Positions 63,076 to 64,000 of a stretch of DNA of 64,000 nt are shown here, one piece after another. Position 1 is the first letter of the stretch. The number at the start of each line of letters is the position of its first letter. The notes under the pieces are model-generated. The model searched no databases. It worked only from the letters and a program-made list of their open reading frames with translations, and was not told the origin of the DNA. The stretch comes from Spirochaetota bacterium. Lineage in GTDB: Bacteria; Spirochaetota; UBA4802; UBA5368. The stretch is from NCBI GenBank assembly GCA_035477215.1, contig DATIKU010000032.1, positions 1 to 64,000 of the forward strand, in the 5' to 3' direction. The position numbers and the translations under genes are program-made.

Positions 63076-64000
63076 ATGACGATACAACGTGTGCAGGGCA
63101 TTGTGCTCGGAGCCCTGTTGATGCTCAACACCGAGGTGTTCGCGACAAATGGCATGCGGATGATCGGATTCGGTCCCGTGCAAAGATCCATGGGAGGAGT
63201 GAGTGTAGGCACCGCTCTCGACGCCGCGTCTCTGCTTACCAACCCGGCGGGAATGACCGACCTGAAAGCTCGAATTGACTTCGGCGCATCGTATTTTGCC
63301 CCAGCCGTGGAATACAATGCGACCGGGGCGGGTCCGGGAGTCATGGTCGGTGATGGAGTGACGGTCGAATCAGACAAGGGGTCCTCCCCGGTCCCCGCCT
63401 TCGGTCTAATTGTTCCGATCGGCGAAAACATAACTTTCGGCATCGGCGCATACGGCATATCGGGGATGGGTGTCGATTACGAGCGGAACCTGTACCAGAG
63501 CGTACTCTCGACCGGCTACAGCCAGATGCGCTTCGCCCCGGGAATCGCCTATAAGATCAACAACATGATATCCGTCGGCGCGGTTGTGAACATTATGTAC
63601 GCCACCATGGAATTTTCTGCGGCCACTAACGGAACAGCCGCGGGTTTCCCGGCCGACCAGCAGGAACACATGAGCGCGGCCTCTTTCGGGTACGGAGGAA
63701 CCATTGGAATCACCGTGAAACCGGTGGAAATGCTGAAAGTCGGCCTGGCGTATGAAACCAAGAGCCTGTTCCAGGATTTTGCATTCAATACGGACACGGG
63801 ACGCGACAAGCTTGAATTCAACCAGCCCCGGAACATTACATTAGGCGTGGCCGTGATGCCCGTCAACGGGTTGATTCTGGCCGTCGATGTCCAGTGGATA
63901 CAGTGGTCCGATACAAACGGCAAAGACCTTCCCGAATACACCGAGAACACAGGTGCGATGGCGTGGAATCTTAACTGGGACGATCAGATCGTTTACAAGC
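63076..64000 (+). CDS. OmpP1/FadL/TodX-family outer-membrane transporter (3' end outside window)
   Basis: At least 308 residues, open to the window end. A signal peptide (about 1-24, LLMLNTEVFA) is followed by NGMRMIGFGPVQRSMGGVSVG and LLTNPAGMTDL, the N-terminal plug and first strands of the FadL family (family knowledge: asparagine-proline-alanine-glycine motif). The rest alternates long strands such as FGLIVPIGENITFGIGAYG and ITLGVAVMPVNGLILAVDVQWIQW. FadL proteins take up long-chain fatty acids or aromatic hydrocarbons across the outer membrane. The Shine-Dalgarno AGGAGG precedes the ATG. It is divergent from the GntR-glpD-AGPS operon. Confidence 0.9.
   Translation, partial: MTIQRVQGIVLGALLMLNTEVFATNGMRMIGFGPVQRSMGGVSVGTALDAASLLTNPAGMTDLKARIDFGASYFAPAVEYNATGAGPGVMVGDGVTVESDKGSSPVPAFGLIVPIGENITFGIGAYGISGMGVDYERNLYQSVLSTGYSQMRFAPGIAYKINNMISVGAVVNIMYATMEFSAATNGTAAGFPADQQEHMSAASFGYGGTIGITVKPVEMLKVGLAYETKSLFQDFAFNTDTGRDKLEFNQPRNITLGVAVMPVNGLILAVDVQWIQWSDTNGKDLPEYTENTGAMAWNLNWDDQIVYK

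Noticed and set aside
1-64000. tRNA, rRNA or recognisable riboswitch genes
   Set aside because: I looked in the intergenic gaps and saw no cloverleaf, rRNA segment or known riboswitch core; short or divergent RNAs could be missed without a covariance search.

Overview
The window looks like chromosomal DNA of a GC-rich spirochaete. The best evidence is a tandem pair of spirochaete-type FlaB flagellins, which carry the internal motif [13 protein letters not shown], together with fliM, a Thr-type sulfatase-fold membrane enzyme, many exported or lipidated proteins with loose spirochaetal lipoboxes, and two SpoIIE-type PP2C phosphatases. The mix (DUF1318 lipoprotein, AsmA-like protein, multi-TM MCP, GAF-SpoIIE proteins) points towards the Leptospira side of the phylum rather than Borrelia or Treponema. 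That placement is inference; no rRNA or tRNA gene was found.

Layout. 1-8.8 kb: the end of an outer-membrane barrel gene, a lipoprotein, a CapA-type phosphoesterase, an SRPBCC protein coupled to an XPB-type helicase, a DUF4015 hydrolase behind a BNR-repeat domain, and a small barrel protein. 8.8-11.7 kb: a dispersed palindromic repeat, terminators and the two flagellins, whose leaders both carry a GGA hexaloop hairpin typical of CsrA sites. 11.7-20.4 kb: a catalytically degenerate M23 protein, then a minus-strand run (FAD protein, membrane sulfatase-fold enzyme, GH2 enzyme, exported protein, fliM). 20.5-25 kb: GAF-GAF-SpoIIE phosphatase, LPG-synthase-like membrane protein, SixA, patatin. 25-38.6 kb: five minus-strand genes, each junction a 4-bp ATGA overlap: AsmA-like protein, DUF1318 lipoprotein, a 2625-residue lipoprotein with TolB-like propeller, TPR tract and two pseudo-CHAT domains, a receiver-PP2C protein and a FecR protein. 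38.7-47 kb: a 1436-residue acyl-CoA dehydratase activase, an orphan half-HsdS, ferredoxin-nitroreductase, a HAD phosphatase and an MFS exporter. 47-54.4 kb: visibly AT-richer accessory DNA with a PiT phosphate transporter and a porGDAB operon lying between a broken IS66 transposase and a broken IS256-type transposase. 54.4-64 kb: an MCP, small membrane proteins, phosphoglucose/phosphomannose isomerase, and a GntR-glpD-AGPS-GNAT operon facing a FadL-type porin across a FadR-family operator.

How the genes fit together. The main themes are envelope and lipid handling (AsmA/DUF1318, patatin, FadL, AGPS with GlpD, sulfatase-fold and GH2 enzymes), motility (FlaB pair, FliM, MCP) and phosphatase-based signalling. 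The strongest candidate for an undescribed system is the translationally coupled five-gene operon at 25-38.6 kb. It joins a probable inter-membrane lipid-transport pair to a giant surface or periplasmic scaffold and a response-regulator phosphatase.
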